A stretch of DNA of 64,000 nucleotides from Craterostigma plantagineum (lineage: Eukaryota > Streptophyta > Magnoliopsida > Lamiales > Linderniaceae). Shown piece by piece: positions 31,791 to 43,500 of this stretch. Made by a program: the position numbers and the translations under genes. The first letter of the stretch is position 1. Every line of letters starts with the position of its first letter. Location: positions 248,001 through 312,000 of the forward strand of contig JAPQWV010000628.1 in NCBI GenBank assembly GCA_027422505.1. The letters are read 5' to 3'. The notes under the pieces are model-generated. The model did no database searches. It was not told where the DNA came from and saw only the letters and a list, made by a program, of their open reading frames with translations.

Positions 31791-33176
31791 CGTGCTAGAC
31801 TGGTTGTAAAAGGATATGCTCAGAAAGAAGGGATTGACTTCAACGAAATTTTCTCACCGGTGGTACGACTTACAACAGTCAGGGTGGTCTTGTCAATGTG
31901 TGCTACATTCGACTTGCATCTTGAGCAGCTAGACGTTAAAACGGCATTTCTCCATGGAGACCTGGATGAAGAAATATATATGCTTCAACCAGAAGGCTTC
32001 GAGGAAAAAGGAAAAGAAGATTTGGTTTGCAAATTGATCAAATCTCTTTACGGGCTCAAACAAGCACCTCGATGCTGGTATAAGAGATTTGACTCCTTCA
32101 TAATGAGTCTTGGCTACAACAAGCTATATTCAGATCCTTGTGCATATTTCAAGAGATTTGGCGATGACAATTTCATCATGTTGCTGTTGTACGTCGACGA
32201 TATGCTGGTAGCAGGACCCAACAAAGGTCGTATCGCCGACTTAAAGACTCAACTGGCCAGTGAATTCGAAATGAAGGACTTGGGACCGGCAAACAAAATC
32301 CTTGGTGTGCAAATATCTCGAGACAGAAGCAAGCGGAAGATTTGGCTTTCCCAAAAGAATTATTTGAAGAAAATCTTACGAAGGTTCAACATGCAAGATA
32401 GTAAGCCAATATCTACCCCTCTTGCTAGTAATTTCAAGCTATCCTCCGAGATGTGTCCTACTGATGAAAACGAGAGGATAGAGATGTCTCGACTGCCATA
32501 TGCATCGGCGGTAGGAAGTCTAATGTTCGCAATGATCTGTACCAGACCAGACATTGCCCATGCAGTGGGAGTTGTTAGCCGATACATGTCCAATCCTGGC
32601 CGGGAGCACTGGAGTGCTGTTAAGAGGATTCTCAGATACATCAAGGGAACCTCTGATCTTGCCTTATGTTACGGAGGTACAGATTTTACTGTCCATGGTT
32701 TTGTTGATGCAGATTATGCAGGTGAACTTGATAAAAGCAGATCCACAACCGGATATGTGTTCAATCTTGCTGGTGGGGCTGTAAGCTGGGTTTCAAAACT
32801 GCAGTCCATTGTTGTAACGTCAACAACGGAAGCAGAATATGTCGCAGCTACGCAGGCCTGTAAAGAGGCAATATGGTTGAAGATGTTGCTGGAAGAACTC
32901 GGCCACAAACTGAAGAATATTGTTCTCCATTGTGATAGCCAGAGTGCGTTGCATCTTGCAAGGAATCCAGCATATCATTCAAGAACCAAACACATCCGGG
33001 TCCAATACCACTTTGTTCGTGAACAAGTGGAAGCGGGGACTGTGGACATGCAAAAAGTTCACACTGCGGATAATCTGGCAGACTACATGACCAAAGCAAT
33101 TCCTGTGGACAAGTTTATGTGGTGTCGTTCCTCATGCAGATTGACCGAGCATAAGCAACATACAATGGCGAGCTAG
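31791..33176 (+). pseudogene. Copia-2 reverse transcriptase and RNase H
   Basis: In frame with the preceding segment. It has QLDVKTAFLHGDLDEEIYM, SLYGLKQAPRCW, an intact YVDD box (LLYVDDMLVAG), GFVDADYAG, STTEAEYVAATQA, CDSQSALHLARNPAYHSRTKHI and an HTADNLADYMTK end. The domain is intact apart from the upstream nonsense codon. Confidence 0.92.
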
Positions 33177-33229
33177 AAGAATGGTGTGAAGATCTGATTG
33201 TGCTTCAATCAAATCTTCAAGTGGGAGAT

Positions 33230-33659
33230 TGTTGGTAAAGCTAGACAATTAAAATCAAAATTCTCCATTGATCAAGAAGTCTAAGAATTCATTATTATAA
33301 TCATTAAATGAGCTAAGCAATGACATAATTGTTTTTGTCATTAAGCTCAAGGTTTAGCCTATAAATAGGCTTGTTATGTTCATTGTAATCACACACCAAA
33401 ATCAAAGCAATAGAGATAGAGAGAAATAGAGAAAAATAGAGGGTTTGTTCGGTATTTGCTCCGACTATAAAGAGAGATAGTGAGTGTTTTCTCCTTTATA
33501 GATTGAGAGGTTGTAACCCCTGTTTTTACCCAGTAATAAATTTCTACCTCGCCCGTGGTTTTTTACCCCAAGTTGAAAAGGGGTTTTCCACGTAAATTCC
33601 CATGTTCCATTTATCCTCACAGTCATTTCCAATTTCGTTACGCTGTCCATTTCGCAACA
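33230..33659 (+). repeat. Copia-2 3' LTR
   Basis: 430 bp, preceded by the purine stretch aagtgggaga. It differs from the 5' LTR by a 10-bp insertion near 33430 and scattered single bases. Confidence 0.95.
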
Positions 33660-34075
33660 AACGTCTCCAATGCTTCGTTGACCGATTCAATCTCCTCTAC
33701 CACACGACGAATTTGAGCATTTATTATCTCCCTATCTTGAGCATATGGATTGAACCACTCTTGCCCCCCTTGAGTGATCCACTTTCGCACAATTTGATCT
33801 AGATTATGTACTTCGTAAAGTCGATCCACCACATAGTTATTGATTAAGATTTCAGCATCATATGTGACTCGTGGGATCTTCCTTACTATGCGCTCTATAT
33901 CTTCGTCTGTCGTCGTCGAGGAATGATCTTCCAACAGCTTTTGCAGGTAGCAAAGCGTCTTTTGCAGATCTTTAATCTGTAGAACGTCTGCAAATAAGTA
34001 AAAGCGAGAAGGCTGTTGAATGTTATCTAAAACACGCAAGAGAGAGAGCACAGAGGCATAAGCAGCTACTGCCAT
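33660..34075 (-). pseudogene. NLR-D fragment: N-terminal CC domain
   Basis: Starts at ATG 34075-34073 with MAVAAYASVLSLLRVLDNIQ, matching the other copies, and continues through IVRKIPRVTYDAEILINNYVV to VNEALETF, where the Copia-2 target duplication begins. It includes a local insertion (KWITQGGQEWFNPYAQ) that is related to one in NLR-E (EKFNPYA) and absent from NLR-A and B. Confidence 0.9.
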
Positions 34076-34234
34076 TTTTTCTCTTTGGAGCAAAATATCA
34101 GTGGGGAAGTAACTAATATATGGGCTGTGAGAATTAAGAATGAAGGATTAAGACTTGAACACTTATTATGATGGATGTTCAATGTGAAGTTAAGGTGAAG
34201 TGATCCCTTGTTCAGGATGCAAAATCACGGTTAG

Positions 34235-34257
34235 GTGCTAAAAGTCGATGATAGAAG
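34235..34257 (-). promoter_or_regulatory. Diverged promoter block of NLR-D
   Basis: 'gtgctaaaagtcgatgatagaag' corresponds to the W-box block of the other genes about 165 bp before the ATG. Here the W-box core is lost (TCGAC), in keeping with pseudogene decay. Confidence 0.45.
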
Positions 34258-34267
34258 TTACAGAAGT

Positions 34268-34737
34268 CTTTTACCCGTGCAATGCATGGTATTAACTATA
34301 TGTAACTTTTATTTGTTAATAAAATTATTAAATTTTAAGTTTGATAGTCGGTAATTACTGTCGAACTTACATCATACATGTGTAGTGGATAGTTTTAACG
34401 TTTCTTTAACTTTTTTTTGAAAATTTATAAATTATTTATTATAGGACACCCTGAACATTTTAAACTACATACATTTCTATAATACTAAAAGATTGGTCAT
34501 TGGTGCACGCTCTGTGCGTGCAACGATATTTAGAACTTGGCTTATTTTGTTTATTTGGTAATTTTGAATTGTGATAAAATAGAGATGAAACTGAATGGCT
34601 GTTTTTTCATGAACGTGGATTAATATATTTTATATTCTCACCAATTATTAATTGTAGAAAAAATGTGACTAGTTGAAATTGCAGACCAAATTAGAAATAA
34701 AATTAGAATTTATGGCATTTAAGAGGCGCAGAGCCTT
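34268..34737. mobile_element. Insertion of about 470 bp in the NLR-D promoter, possible Helitron remnant
   Basis: The flanks ('agtctttta' on the left; a 'tagtcattat.aa..atat.tggtctt' block on the right) are contiguous upstream of NLR-B (18222-18275), so this segment is extra. Its left edge carries cccgtgcaatgcatgg, a decayed relative of the Helitron terminal hairpin at 9586-9602. No CTRR end or coding sequence is visible, so the class is uncertain. Confidence 0.4.
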
Positions 34738-35055
34738 TATATACCAGAATAGATAATATATAGTCATTATAAAGATATGGTCTTTTATATCTAAAAACAG
34801 CCACTGTAATTCATGAGCAAGTAACCTATATGGCTTTAAAATTGAATATGAAAAGGACTTGCAAACTAATGACGGATATTCGTTGAGAGGTTGGTGAAAG
34901 GTGATGCCTTGTTCAGTAATCAAAACAGCGTTTATGTGCTGTATATTTAAATATAAAGACCAAGAAAATATATAAAGACTTACATTGACTTTCAGCACAC
35001 AAACGCTGTTTATTATATATATATATATATATACATATATATAAGTATATATACT
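34738..35055. other. 5' flank of NLR-D with (TA)n tract
   Basis: Paralogous to the NLR-B upstream region (18240-18560). An (AT)n run lies at about 35011-35050. No gene. Confidence 0.55.
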
Positions 35056-36130
35056 GCCTATCGTGAGCTAACCCTTCTGAAAGTCAAAGATGCCACTCGG
35101 CAGAGAAATAATTTTAGCCTTGTGGTACAAAACAAAAATGGCCGTGCTACTAATACGAATTCAAACCTTTGGATTAATAGTTTTGGTGTTGAAAATAACT
35201 GACTAAAGATATGAAACCGAAGATCCAGCGCATCGGTCCACATTAAAGGAACAAACTCTACACTGAAGTGACTGGTTTGAGTCAAGCACGAAGAACGTCA
35301 ATCGCATACCGACTTTTAACACCGGTCATGAACAGGATTTCAAACAAAGCACTAAAGTATGATTGGACCGGACTTGATACAAGCTGGACACTCGAGATAA
35401 GAGCTTACAAAGACAAAAGGGAAATTCCAGACATTCAATGCAAAGCTGCAAGTCTAGAGTGAAGCAGAGGTCAACTAACGCAAATAAGGAATAAAGCAAA
35501 GTGACAGGATAAACTGCAGCACAAACCGGACAGACCCATTTAGGGAAAGTCAATTAATGCACTGTTCAGAGTGAAGAGTTTATCTCACAACGGCTTCAAA
35601 TTCAAACCTCAGCTGTAAAAGGAGGAATACAAGTTGAAGACAAGTACTTCACCATCTCACGAACACTAAGCGATCATCAACGATCTTCAAACACTGTGAA
35701 AGACCGAAAATCAAGAGTGAAGTCTAAAAACATAACTGTTCTTAGTTTATGTTTCTCCAACGGACCGTAAAAAGCTGTTGAAGTAGGTGGATTGTTATAA
35801 ACGACTGCCTAGGTGATTCACTAGATTTGAGCTGTTTTTCAGCTGGGTAGGTTGTACTGTGATTTTGTATAACTGAAGATCTAATGAACCTTCCTTGCGA
35901 GGAAGAAGGGGAGACGTAGGAGATTTTAACTCCGAAATTCCAGAAACAAACCGGCCTTAAACACATACACATATTTCATTTCACAATCGGTTTCAATCGT
36001 TCAGTATCTTTTTCCGCACTATACTGACCGGTCACTGATTGAATACCAGTCACCGCACAAAACAGCTAATCGAGCTTAGAGTCAAGCGTTTATTCACCCC
36101 CTCTAAACGCGTAAAACCGATCCTAACAAG
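35056..36130 (+). other. Probable 5' LTR/leader region of a degenerate Copia element
   Basis: It ends 'cctaaca' just before a primer-site-like ggtatcagagc (about 36131-36142), so the upstream kilobase is probably an LTR. The left LTR boundary could not be fixed and no matching 3' copy was found in the window. Confidence 0.45.
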
Positions 36131-36170
36131 GGGTATCAGAGCGGGTTCATTCAATCATCAACCGATAAAA

Positions 36171-38550
36171 ATGAATACATCAAGCAAGTTGCCGATGTTC
36201 TCCCGAGAAAACTTCATGGAATGGAAAGTTCGTATGATGACTCATCTAGCGGCTCAAAACGAAGATATGTGGGACGTTATCATGGATGGACCTCCAACAC
36301 TGACAAAGGTCAACCCACTAATACTGAAGATAGGACACAGCCACAAACAGTTCCAAAGGTAAAAAGTGAATGGACAGAAGGCGAAAAGAAACTGATGAAT
36401 CTGGACAATGTAGCCAAAGATATTCTGTTCAAAACACTGGATACCGGAACATTCAGACAAGTCATGCTGTGTAAAACCGCAAAGGAGGTTTGGACGAAAC
36501 TTTGCCAAATCTGTGAAGAATGAGTCTACAAGGGAAAACAAACTTGTAGTTGCCATTCAAAAGTACGATGGCACAAAGATGAAACCGGGAGGATCAGTGA
36601 CCAACTTCGAGAGCCGGTCACGACTTCATCCTATGGCTGGCCATTCGTGATAGATTGGCTACACGGGATAAGCCGTGGATTGCTAGTGTGGTTGGGGCCT
36701 CGACGTGTCTCCTGTGCGATACCCTTTCTGTGGAGACTACCGCGCATTTATTTTTCGGGTGCCCATTCTCTGGTCGGTGCCTCGAGCTGTTACAGGAAAA
36801 GTTACGTCTCGATTGGCCACACGCGAATTGGGGTACGGATATCCTTTGGGCAGCTCGTCGTTGGAAAGGTCGCCATCTATCTCATCTGGTCTTTCGGCAT
36901 ACACTCTCTTCATTGGTCTACCACTTATGGATGGAGCGTAACACGAGATGGCAGGAGGGTCGTCAGAAGGCACCTGAGCAACTTGTTGAGGCGATCGAAA
37001 TACTTCTTTGCTTGCGTCTTTCCATGCTGTCGGGAATGTACCAGCTGCAGGCATGCGCCATGCGGCGTGTGTGGCGTATAGCTTGGTAGTCGTCTACTGT
37101 CTTGTTTCTTTCGCTTGTTAGCTGGTAGCTTGTTACCAGTTGGGTTGCGGCATGCCGCTAACACTGTACCACTCTTTTTATTTAGTGAACATTACCCTCG
37201 AGGGTCAGCCAAAAAAAAAAACTTCGAGAGCCGGTTCATGAACATCATCAACGATTTCACTGCTCTTGGAAGGACATTGAAAAACCGAGATGTGGCCATC
37301 AAAATCATGAAAGCACTTCCACGAGAGTGGGATGTAAAGACCATGGCCATGAGAGAATCAAAGGATCTCAGCAAGATACAAGTTCACGATCTATTTGCTG
37401 ATCTCAAGGCCTATGATTTTGAGCTACAAACGAGGATGGAAGAAACAGTAACAGAACAAGCGGTCAAAGCACTCGCAGCCCCAGAAGCCTCGACTTCAAA
37501 AACGTCTGAGGAACTGACCGACGAAGTCATGGCGCTCTTTGTAAAGAGCTTTGGGAAGTTCATGAAGAAAACCGAAGCAATACTTCGGAAGGTAAGAACT
37601 CCTCTAAAAACAAAACTGAAAGAACTGATGTTTCCTGTTTTAAATATGGCAGGAAAAGACATTACGCTATTGACTGCCGAGTTTCTAAGAAAGAAAAGGA
37701 GAAAACCGGTGCCAAGTCCAAGAAGTATCAAAAGGCACTGGTAGCCAAAAATGGAAGAACCTGGGATGACTCTGACTATGAAGAATCAGACAGTGATGAG
37801 TCAGATACCAGTAGTGACCAGGAAACTCATGAGTGTCTTATGGCCAACATGACCGACGATGAGGTATGTGAATCTGCCTCAAATGATTTTACAAAGGAAG
37901 AGCTGCTTCAAGCCCTTCAAGAAATGACTGATGAATATTAGAAGTTATCTGCTAGAATTAAGCAAAAGGGCAAAATCACACAGGTTGAACAAACCGGTAG
38001 TGACCTCAGTCAAACAGGGGTTTTGACTGAGGAGGTTAGGGAACTTAGAAAGGAGATACTGCAGCTAAAAAAACTCTAGGTTAAACACCATTATACAGAC
38101 CTGAAATCAGTCCAAGAAGAAAGCAGAAAGCATCCAGAGCAACCTGAAGGATAGCAATGATAAGACCGGGTTAGGGTTTAAGGATACCGGACCAGGTGAA
38201 CCTTCATCACACGCGAAGAATACCGGATGGATCAAGTTTGTCTCAGCTAGCTCTTCAAGCTAGTGATACTGGCAACATATCAAACCCTCCAGTCAGGATA
38301 GGGAGAGAATATCAACCAAATGAGAGACCGCCAAAAACTGTTCCCTCACGAAATAGACCAATATTTAATAGGCACGAACACAGGGGGAATCAGGGGCATA
38401 ATTATGAGTACAAAAACTGGGGTAGACAATACCGGGTACCAAGACTAGGAATGACTCGGTCTAGAAATATTAAATATCTTATAGAGCCACGTATTGGACG
38501 AATTGTCAAAGTCTTTCAGATCTGGGTACCTAAGAATCTAATCTATTGAG
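36171..38550 (+). pseudogene. Degenerate SIRE-like Copia gag, split by a LINE
   Basis: Starts MNTSSKLPMFSRENFMEWKVRMMTHL, a plant Copia gag beginning. It continues in another frame (EWTEGEKKLMNLDNVAKDILF...KTAKEVWTKL) and, after the LINE, resumes with FMNIINDFTALGR...KIMKALPREWD (37221-37744). A zinc knuckle near 37632-37675 has lost its second Cys (C-x2-Y). An acidic tail (WDDSDYEESDSDES) and a coiled-coil-like stretch follow, typical of SIRE-type gag proteins. It contains multiple frameshifts and stops. Not functional. Confidence 0.7.
36619..37219 (+). mobile_element. 5'-truncated L1-type LINE with target duplication
   Basis: About 600 bp ending in an A run (37211-37220) and flanked by the direct repeat aacttcgagagccggt (36603-36618 and about 37220-37235), which restores a continuous gag sequence. 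The frame from 36619 encodes the reverse-transcriptase zinc-binding domain (zf-RVT): HDFILWLAIRDRL, then CLLCD...TTAHLFFGCPFSGRCLE, ending at TAG 37089. Everything upstream of this domain is missing, as is usual for LINE copies. Confidence 0.92.
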
Positions 38551-38619
38551 GACCCAGTAAGACTGGGTACCAATATATATATATATATATATATATTTTA
38601 GGAGTACATCAAGGAGCTA

Positions 38620-38970
38620 AAGTCGGTATGGTATCTAGACAGTCGATGTTGTCAACATATGACGGGAGACGAAAGACTGCTGAAGAGGCTTAGGCCACAT
38701 ACCGGACCAAGCATAACCTTTGGAGATGGAAGGAAGTGATTACTCACAGGAACCTTACTCTAAAAGATGTACATTTAGTACAAAACCTTCATTATAACTT
38801 AATAACTGTCAGTCAACTATGTAGAAATAACTTTCTAATATCCTTCGGAAAAGATAAATGCTTTGTCAAGGATAAAACGGAACGCATACTAATAACTGGT
38901 TATAGAGTCGGGGTACTTATAGAGTCCAGTGGGGAGATCAGTCGGTATCTACACAAACTTGTCTTATAGG
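38620..38970 (+). pseudogene. Copia protease and pre-integrase fragment
   Basis: WYLDSRCCQHMTGDE near 38630 corresponds to the SIRE-type protease site with the Gly of D-S-G replaced by Arg. It is followed by a GAG-pre-integrase-like ITHRNLTLKDVHLVQNLHYNLITVSQL. The integrase core is missing. Confidence 0.7.
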
Positions 38971-39400
38971 TCATAACTCCAAAAGCTGAGGAGGTTTACA
39001 TGGAATTACCTCAGGGATTAATCATATCAGATGCAGGAACGAAGCACGATAACATTGTCTGAGACGGAAGGAAGTGATTACTCACATGAACCTTACTCTA
39101 AAGGATGTACATTTAGTACAAAACCTTCATTATACTTAATAAGTGTCAGTCAACTATGTAGAAATAACTTTCTAATATCCTTCGGAAAAGATAAATGCTT
39201 TGTCTAGAATAAAACGGAACGCATACTAATAACCGGTTATAGAGTCGGGGGTACTTATAGAGTCCAGTGGGGAGATCAGTCGGTATCTACACAAACTTGT
39301 CTTATAGGTCATAACTCCAAAAGCTGAGGAGGTTTACATGGAATTACCTCAGGGATTAATCATATCAGATGCAGGAACGAAGCAGGATAACATTGTCTGT
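38724..39400 (+). repeat. Tandem duplication of about 339 bp inside Copia remains
   Basis: The block beginning 'ga(t/c)ggaaggaagtgatta' at 38724 repeats at 39063 with a few substitutions. Each copy joins pre-integrase sequence directly to RT sequence (EVYMELPQGLIISDAG), so the integrase deletion preceded the duplication. Confidence 0.85.
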
Positions 39401-40440
39401 AAGCTGCACAAGTCCATCTATGGCTTGAAGCAAGCTTCAAGACAATGGAACCAAAAGTTCACTAATGCTGTCAAGAGCTTCAGATTCAAGCAAACACAGA
39501 CAGATCACACACTATTTCTGAAGGGGAAAGATGACCAGCTGGTAGTTCTCTTGGTGTATGTGGATGACAGGGCCATCCATCAAGGCAATTGATCAAACAA
39601 AGGTCTTCCTCAGCAACTGTTTTAAGATAAAAGATTTGGGACAGCTTAGGTACTTTCTGGGAGTTGAAGTGACCAAGACTGAGGAGGGGATTTACATCTC
39701 GCAAAGGCAGTACACTCTTCAGTTGCTTGAGGACAGTGGCTACATAAATGCCAAGCCTCTATCAACACCCATGGATCCAGCCGAGAAGATTACAGCTGAT
39801 GAGGGAAGCTTGCTGACAGAACCTTACCAATATAGGAGGCTGATTGGAAGGTTACTTTATCTTACATCCACGAGGCCTGACATAGCATTCTTAGTACACA
39901 AACTGAGCCATAGCAGTACCAAGGACTAGTCATTTGATGGCAGCGCACCACCTTCTCAGATATTTAAAGGGCTTGCCAGCACAGGGTATTCTCATGAGCA
40001 GTGAGCAGAATTTAGACCTAAAGGCCTTCTCAGATGCAGATTGGGCGGGCTGTAAGGATACCAGAAAATCTGTCACAGGTTTTTGTACTTTTCTCGGCAA
40101 CACTTTGATTACTTAGCAAAGAAACAACCCACGGTGTCCAGATCATCCACCGAGGCCGAGTATAGAGCTTTGGGTTCAGTGGTAGCAGAGGTACTATGGA
40201 TAAAACATTTGTTGGAAGAACTAAATCTTGCTGTTCAAAGGCAACTTGTCATATATTGTGACAACCAATCGGCGCTCAAGTTAGCTTCAAACCCGAAGTT
40301 CCATGAAGGTCAAAGCACATCGAAATTGACTGTCATTTCATTTGTCATCACATCACAGTTGGAGCAATTAAGCTCTTGCTCGTAAGGTCAGAAGACCAAC
40401 TAGCGGATATCTTTACAAAATCACTTGCAGGGCCGCAGCT
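39338..40440 (+). pseudogene. Copia reverse transcriptase / RNase H, frameshifted
   Basis: Pieces in several frames: KLHKSIYGLKQASRQWNQKF and LLVYVDD (39338-39590); KDLGQLRYFLGVEVTKTEEGIYISQRQYTL and RRLIGRLLYLTSTRPDIAF (39558-39929); LKAFSDADWAGCKDTRKSVTGF (39934-40116); SSTEAEYRALGSVVAEVLWI and CDNQSALKLASNPKFHE (40083-40385); and LADIFTKSLAG (about 40400). The amino-terminal half of RT is absent. The motifs look closer to a non-SIRE Copia lineage than the gag does, so the zone may be a fusion of two elements. Confidence 0.85.
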
Positions 40441-40492
40441 CAGACAATTCCTAGGTAAGATGTCTGTTGTTAATCCACATCTTCCATCTTGC

Positions 40493-40514
40493 GGGGGGGG
40501 GGGGGGGGGGGGGG
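40493..40514 (+). repeat. 22-base G run (expanded polypurine tract)
   Basis: It lies directly after the RNase H end (PHLPSC) and before LTR-like sequence, where a polypurine tract is expected. It has expanded into a pure G homopolymer. Confidence 0.85.
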
Positions 40515-43500
40515 TTATCGAAATTAAAAGTGTCAGATGGATCATTAGCAGAAGCAGAGGAATGATCTTCATGAGTTTTCGGCAACGAGCTGTTAAAAGG
40601 CAGAGATATGATTCGCGGGGTTTTTGAATATAAAAGCGCACTTTCACTTATGAACAGTTTACAAGAAAGAAGGGCCACTTATCATACGCGAGAATTGCTT
40701 TAATATAAATAGAAGCTTGAAGTCTGAGTCAGTTAACACTTCTTCTTTTACTCATAAAGTTCACGTGAGCTTGGGATGGTTAGATTCTCTGTGAATTACC
40801 CACAGGCCCGTAGCTCATAGGAGGCCAGTGAGGCGGTCGCCTCGGGCCCAACGTCGAAGGTGGGCCCAAAATTTTTTATACATGCATATATATATATCTA
40901 TATATATATCTATCAAAAAGAATATTATAGTTAAAACTTAAAAATAAATCTATAAAAACTGTGAGTGGACTAAACAAGTCAGTTGGGCCTTGATGTTAAT
41001 CAAAGCCCAAATAATTTAATTTATTAAAAAAATTCAATTCAGCCCAAACAAGATTAAAGCTTTTAATTAAGAAAAAAAGAAAAAGGGAAATGCGATGTGG
41101 TTTCTTCTTCTATACTGATACAATATAAAAAGGGTTTCGCTTAGGTTAAAGGATGTCGTTATTTATATGGGGCTATCCCAATCAACAAGATTTATATGTG
41201 GAGAAATTTATATAGCTGGAGAATCGATAAAATTACGTTCGTAAGGTGCTTATTTGTAAAGGAATTGAAAGGGACGTGTTTGGAACTTGTTGGGGACGTA
41301 TTTGGGGTATTGGGACGTATTGGCGACCTGTTTGGGACATTGGGGCGTATTGGGGACCTGCTTGGGACATTGGGGACCTGTCTGGGACGTGTTTGGGACG
41401 TAAATGAAATGACACAAGGAATTACGTGGTTCGGATCTTTGCAGATCCTACGTCCACGGGCGCTCTAAAACCTCTGTTCACTATACTTTAATGATTTACA
41501 CACTCAAACAACTCACTCTCCCACATTTATCTTAAGAACACTTAATAAAATGGCTACTAGGACGTTGAAGATATGGTGTTTAATGTAGAGAGAGAATATT
41601 ATGTGTTAAGAAGCGTGGAATGAGAATGGCGGATGAAAATGGTGAAGACCTCCTTTTATAGGAGGCTCTTGGATATTGCCTGAAGGTAGTTCCCTAGCTC
41701 TTGGACATTGTCTGAAGGTTTAAACCGAGCTCCCTGGTGATTTGATCTTCTGGGACAACGTGTAGCCTTTGCAGTCTGTCAGAGGTCCTTTTTGCAGCAG
41801 TCATAGCCATCAGTCACATCCTCCAGCTTTATGAAGTCCCCTTGTAGCGTATTGAAGAAGCCTTCTTCTTCTTGGGATCGTCACCTACCTATTGGAGGTC
41901 CCTGGAGGTCCCTAAAAACTCTTATTTCCTGTTCTTAGCTCCCCAAAGCATCTTGGAGGTCCCTAAAGTCTTTCGGAGGTCCCTATCTCTATTATTTATC
42001 ATTATGTAGTAAGTATAAATATTTTCCAATGGGCCTACTGAGCCTTTTCTTATCTTTTCTTTTATGGCCCATCTATTTTGGTCCGTATCAACCACTCCCC
42101 TACTCTAATTTGCTTTTTGGGACAAAAAAGTGAATTAGAGTAAAAAACTGTAAGGCAGGCCATAAATAAAATAAAGGGTCGTAGGCCATACCTCCCTTAC
42201 CGAAAAATCTTTATCCTTTCTTTGGAAATGTGTGTTTCCCTTTCTTCTTCTTTTCTTTTTTGCCTTTGAGCTAGTACGTTTTGTGTCTCGATTTCGTGAG
42301 CAGGTATGACATCCTCATGGTCGGTTACGTTGAGCGATCATGAGAAGGGAACAGCTCCTTAGTTCCTCCGACTCCCCAAGTTAGCATACCCTATGTAGTC
42401 CCTTGCTCCCTTGGGTCTTGGTGGCAAGGGATGTTTGCAAGGAGATTCCTCCTTCGATGGACGTCCCTGCGGTTCCTTCTCTTATTAGTGGAGCTCAAGA
42501 AGTTCCCATCGTCACAGCCCCTGCTTCTGGTGTTAACAGGAAAACAACTTCATCAAAGGGTCAGAAAGAAAAATAAAAAGGAAGTTACGTCCTTCTTCCC
42601 CTTGCGGTGAATATGCTGAGCCTCTTATGGGACCTATGGGGACCTCAGTGGCTGAGCTCCCTACTTCAGTGGATCATCTGAACAGAGGTGAAAAGATGAG
42701 CTTGTTAGGTCGTTGGGTGCTCCCAGACGTTTAGAGGGTCATCTATGGGGTGGTGAGCTATGTAGCTGCCGGACCGTCCGCCAAGTCGTCAACCCGGGAC
42801 CTGGAGATAGTTAATTAGACAAAGTCAACCGATTAGTACGAGAGGGAACTGCGGAGCTCCCCGGAGAAAGAAAGATAAAATGTAGCTCTTATGAAATAGC
42901 GCGAAGGGGATCTCTGGAGCTCCTTCGCTGAGGAGAAGGAAGGGTGGAATGTCGATTTCGCGCGTATGACGGAGGTGCGTTTGGCTCATCTTCAAGAGCT
43001 GTCATCTTTGATTGCTTTGAGTAAGGTTCCCAAGCTCCCGAGAGTCCTTGTTTCTTGGTTGGCATCCTGAAGGAGCATGTGGAGGGCCTGGCCCAAGCTA
43101 TGCTCTCCCAGACATCATCTGCAGCTCCTCAGGGGACGTAGTAGAAGGCCTTTCCAGACATCTTAGGACCTGCAATGTTTTAAAAGAGCTTAACTCCCCT
43201 ATGTTTGTGTGTCTCTGTTGGAGCTCGTTTTTCCTTGGGCTTTTATCGTCGCCGTTGCATCCATCGTCCTTGGAATCTGGAAGGGACCTGGCAGGGACCT
43301 GATGGGGGAGCTCCTCTTCGAGCCTCGTACTTTGAAGAAGATCCCAGGTCCTGCTGCACGTTGCTTCTAGCTCCCTGGGACATCCTATAGACCCTCCTCT
43401 TTTTCATCATGGTGATAGCCTGTAAAAAATACTTTGTCATGTTTTTCTTTCGAGGCATAATGGTGTGCGGGAGCTTAACTCTCCATGTTCGTATATTACA

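Larger units (their letters stand above)
28455..33659 (+). mobile_element. Copia-2: Tork/Tnt1-like LTR retrotransposon in NLR-D
   Basis: A 5,205-bp element with LTRs 28455-28874 (420 bp) and 33230-33659 (430 bp) starting TGTTGG and ending CAACA, a primer site tggtatcagagcc at 28877-28889, and a 5-bp target duplication aacgt (28450-28454 and 33660-33664). The LTRs differ by a few single-base changes and one 10-bp insertion (gaaaaataga) in the 3' LTR, so it is older than Copia-1. The gag start (FNGKNYSLWKMRI) and RT motifs fit the Tork/Tnt1 lineage. The coding region has at least two breaks. Confidence 0.95.
19625..34075 (-). pseudogene. NLR-D: one CC-NB-ARC-LRR gene split by three insertions
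   Basis: Read from ATG at 34075 to the stop at 19625, the pieces are: CC 33660-34075; linker and NB-ARC 27411-28454; winged helix and Cys cluster 26888-27410; a second copy of that last piece as 25585-25851 plus 20484-20727; and LRR down to 19625. Between them lie Copia-2 (28455-33659), a poly(A) insert (25852-26887) and Copia-1 (20728-25579). The coding pieces also carry frameshifts and stops: a 1-bp loss after the P-loop near 27980, a stop after IGIKI at 27550, a 1-bp loss near 27248, a 13-bp loss near 25685 and a shift near 20310-20330. The Cys cluster reads C-x2-C-x3-C-x23-C-x2-C, and the C-terminus (HVEDLNWRTYQIDADNC) equals that of NLR-E, its nearest relative. Not functional. Confidence 0.9.

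Noticed and set aside
20975..33176. Functional retrotransposon proteins
   Set aside because: Both Copia elements have frameshifts or in-frame stops, and Copia-1 has also lost an RT catalytic Asp, so the frames are annotated as pseudogenes.
34501..34530. Helitron terminus at the palindrome tgcacgc...gcgtgca
   Set aside because: No CTRR follows at the right distance, and the palindrome lies inside the 470-bp insertion, not at its edge.
36655..37089. A free-standing zinc-binding gene
   Set aside because: It is the terminal RT zinc-binding domain of a 5'-truncated LINE, bounded by a target duplication and an A tail.
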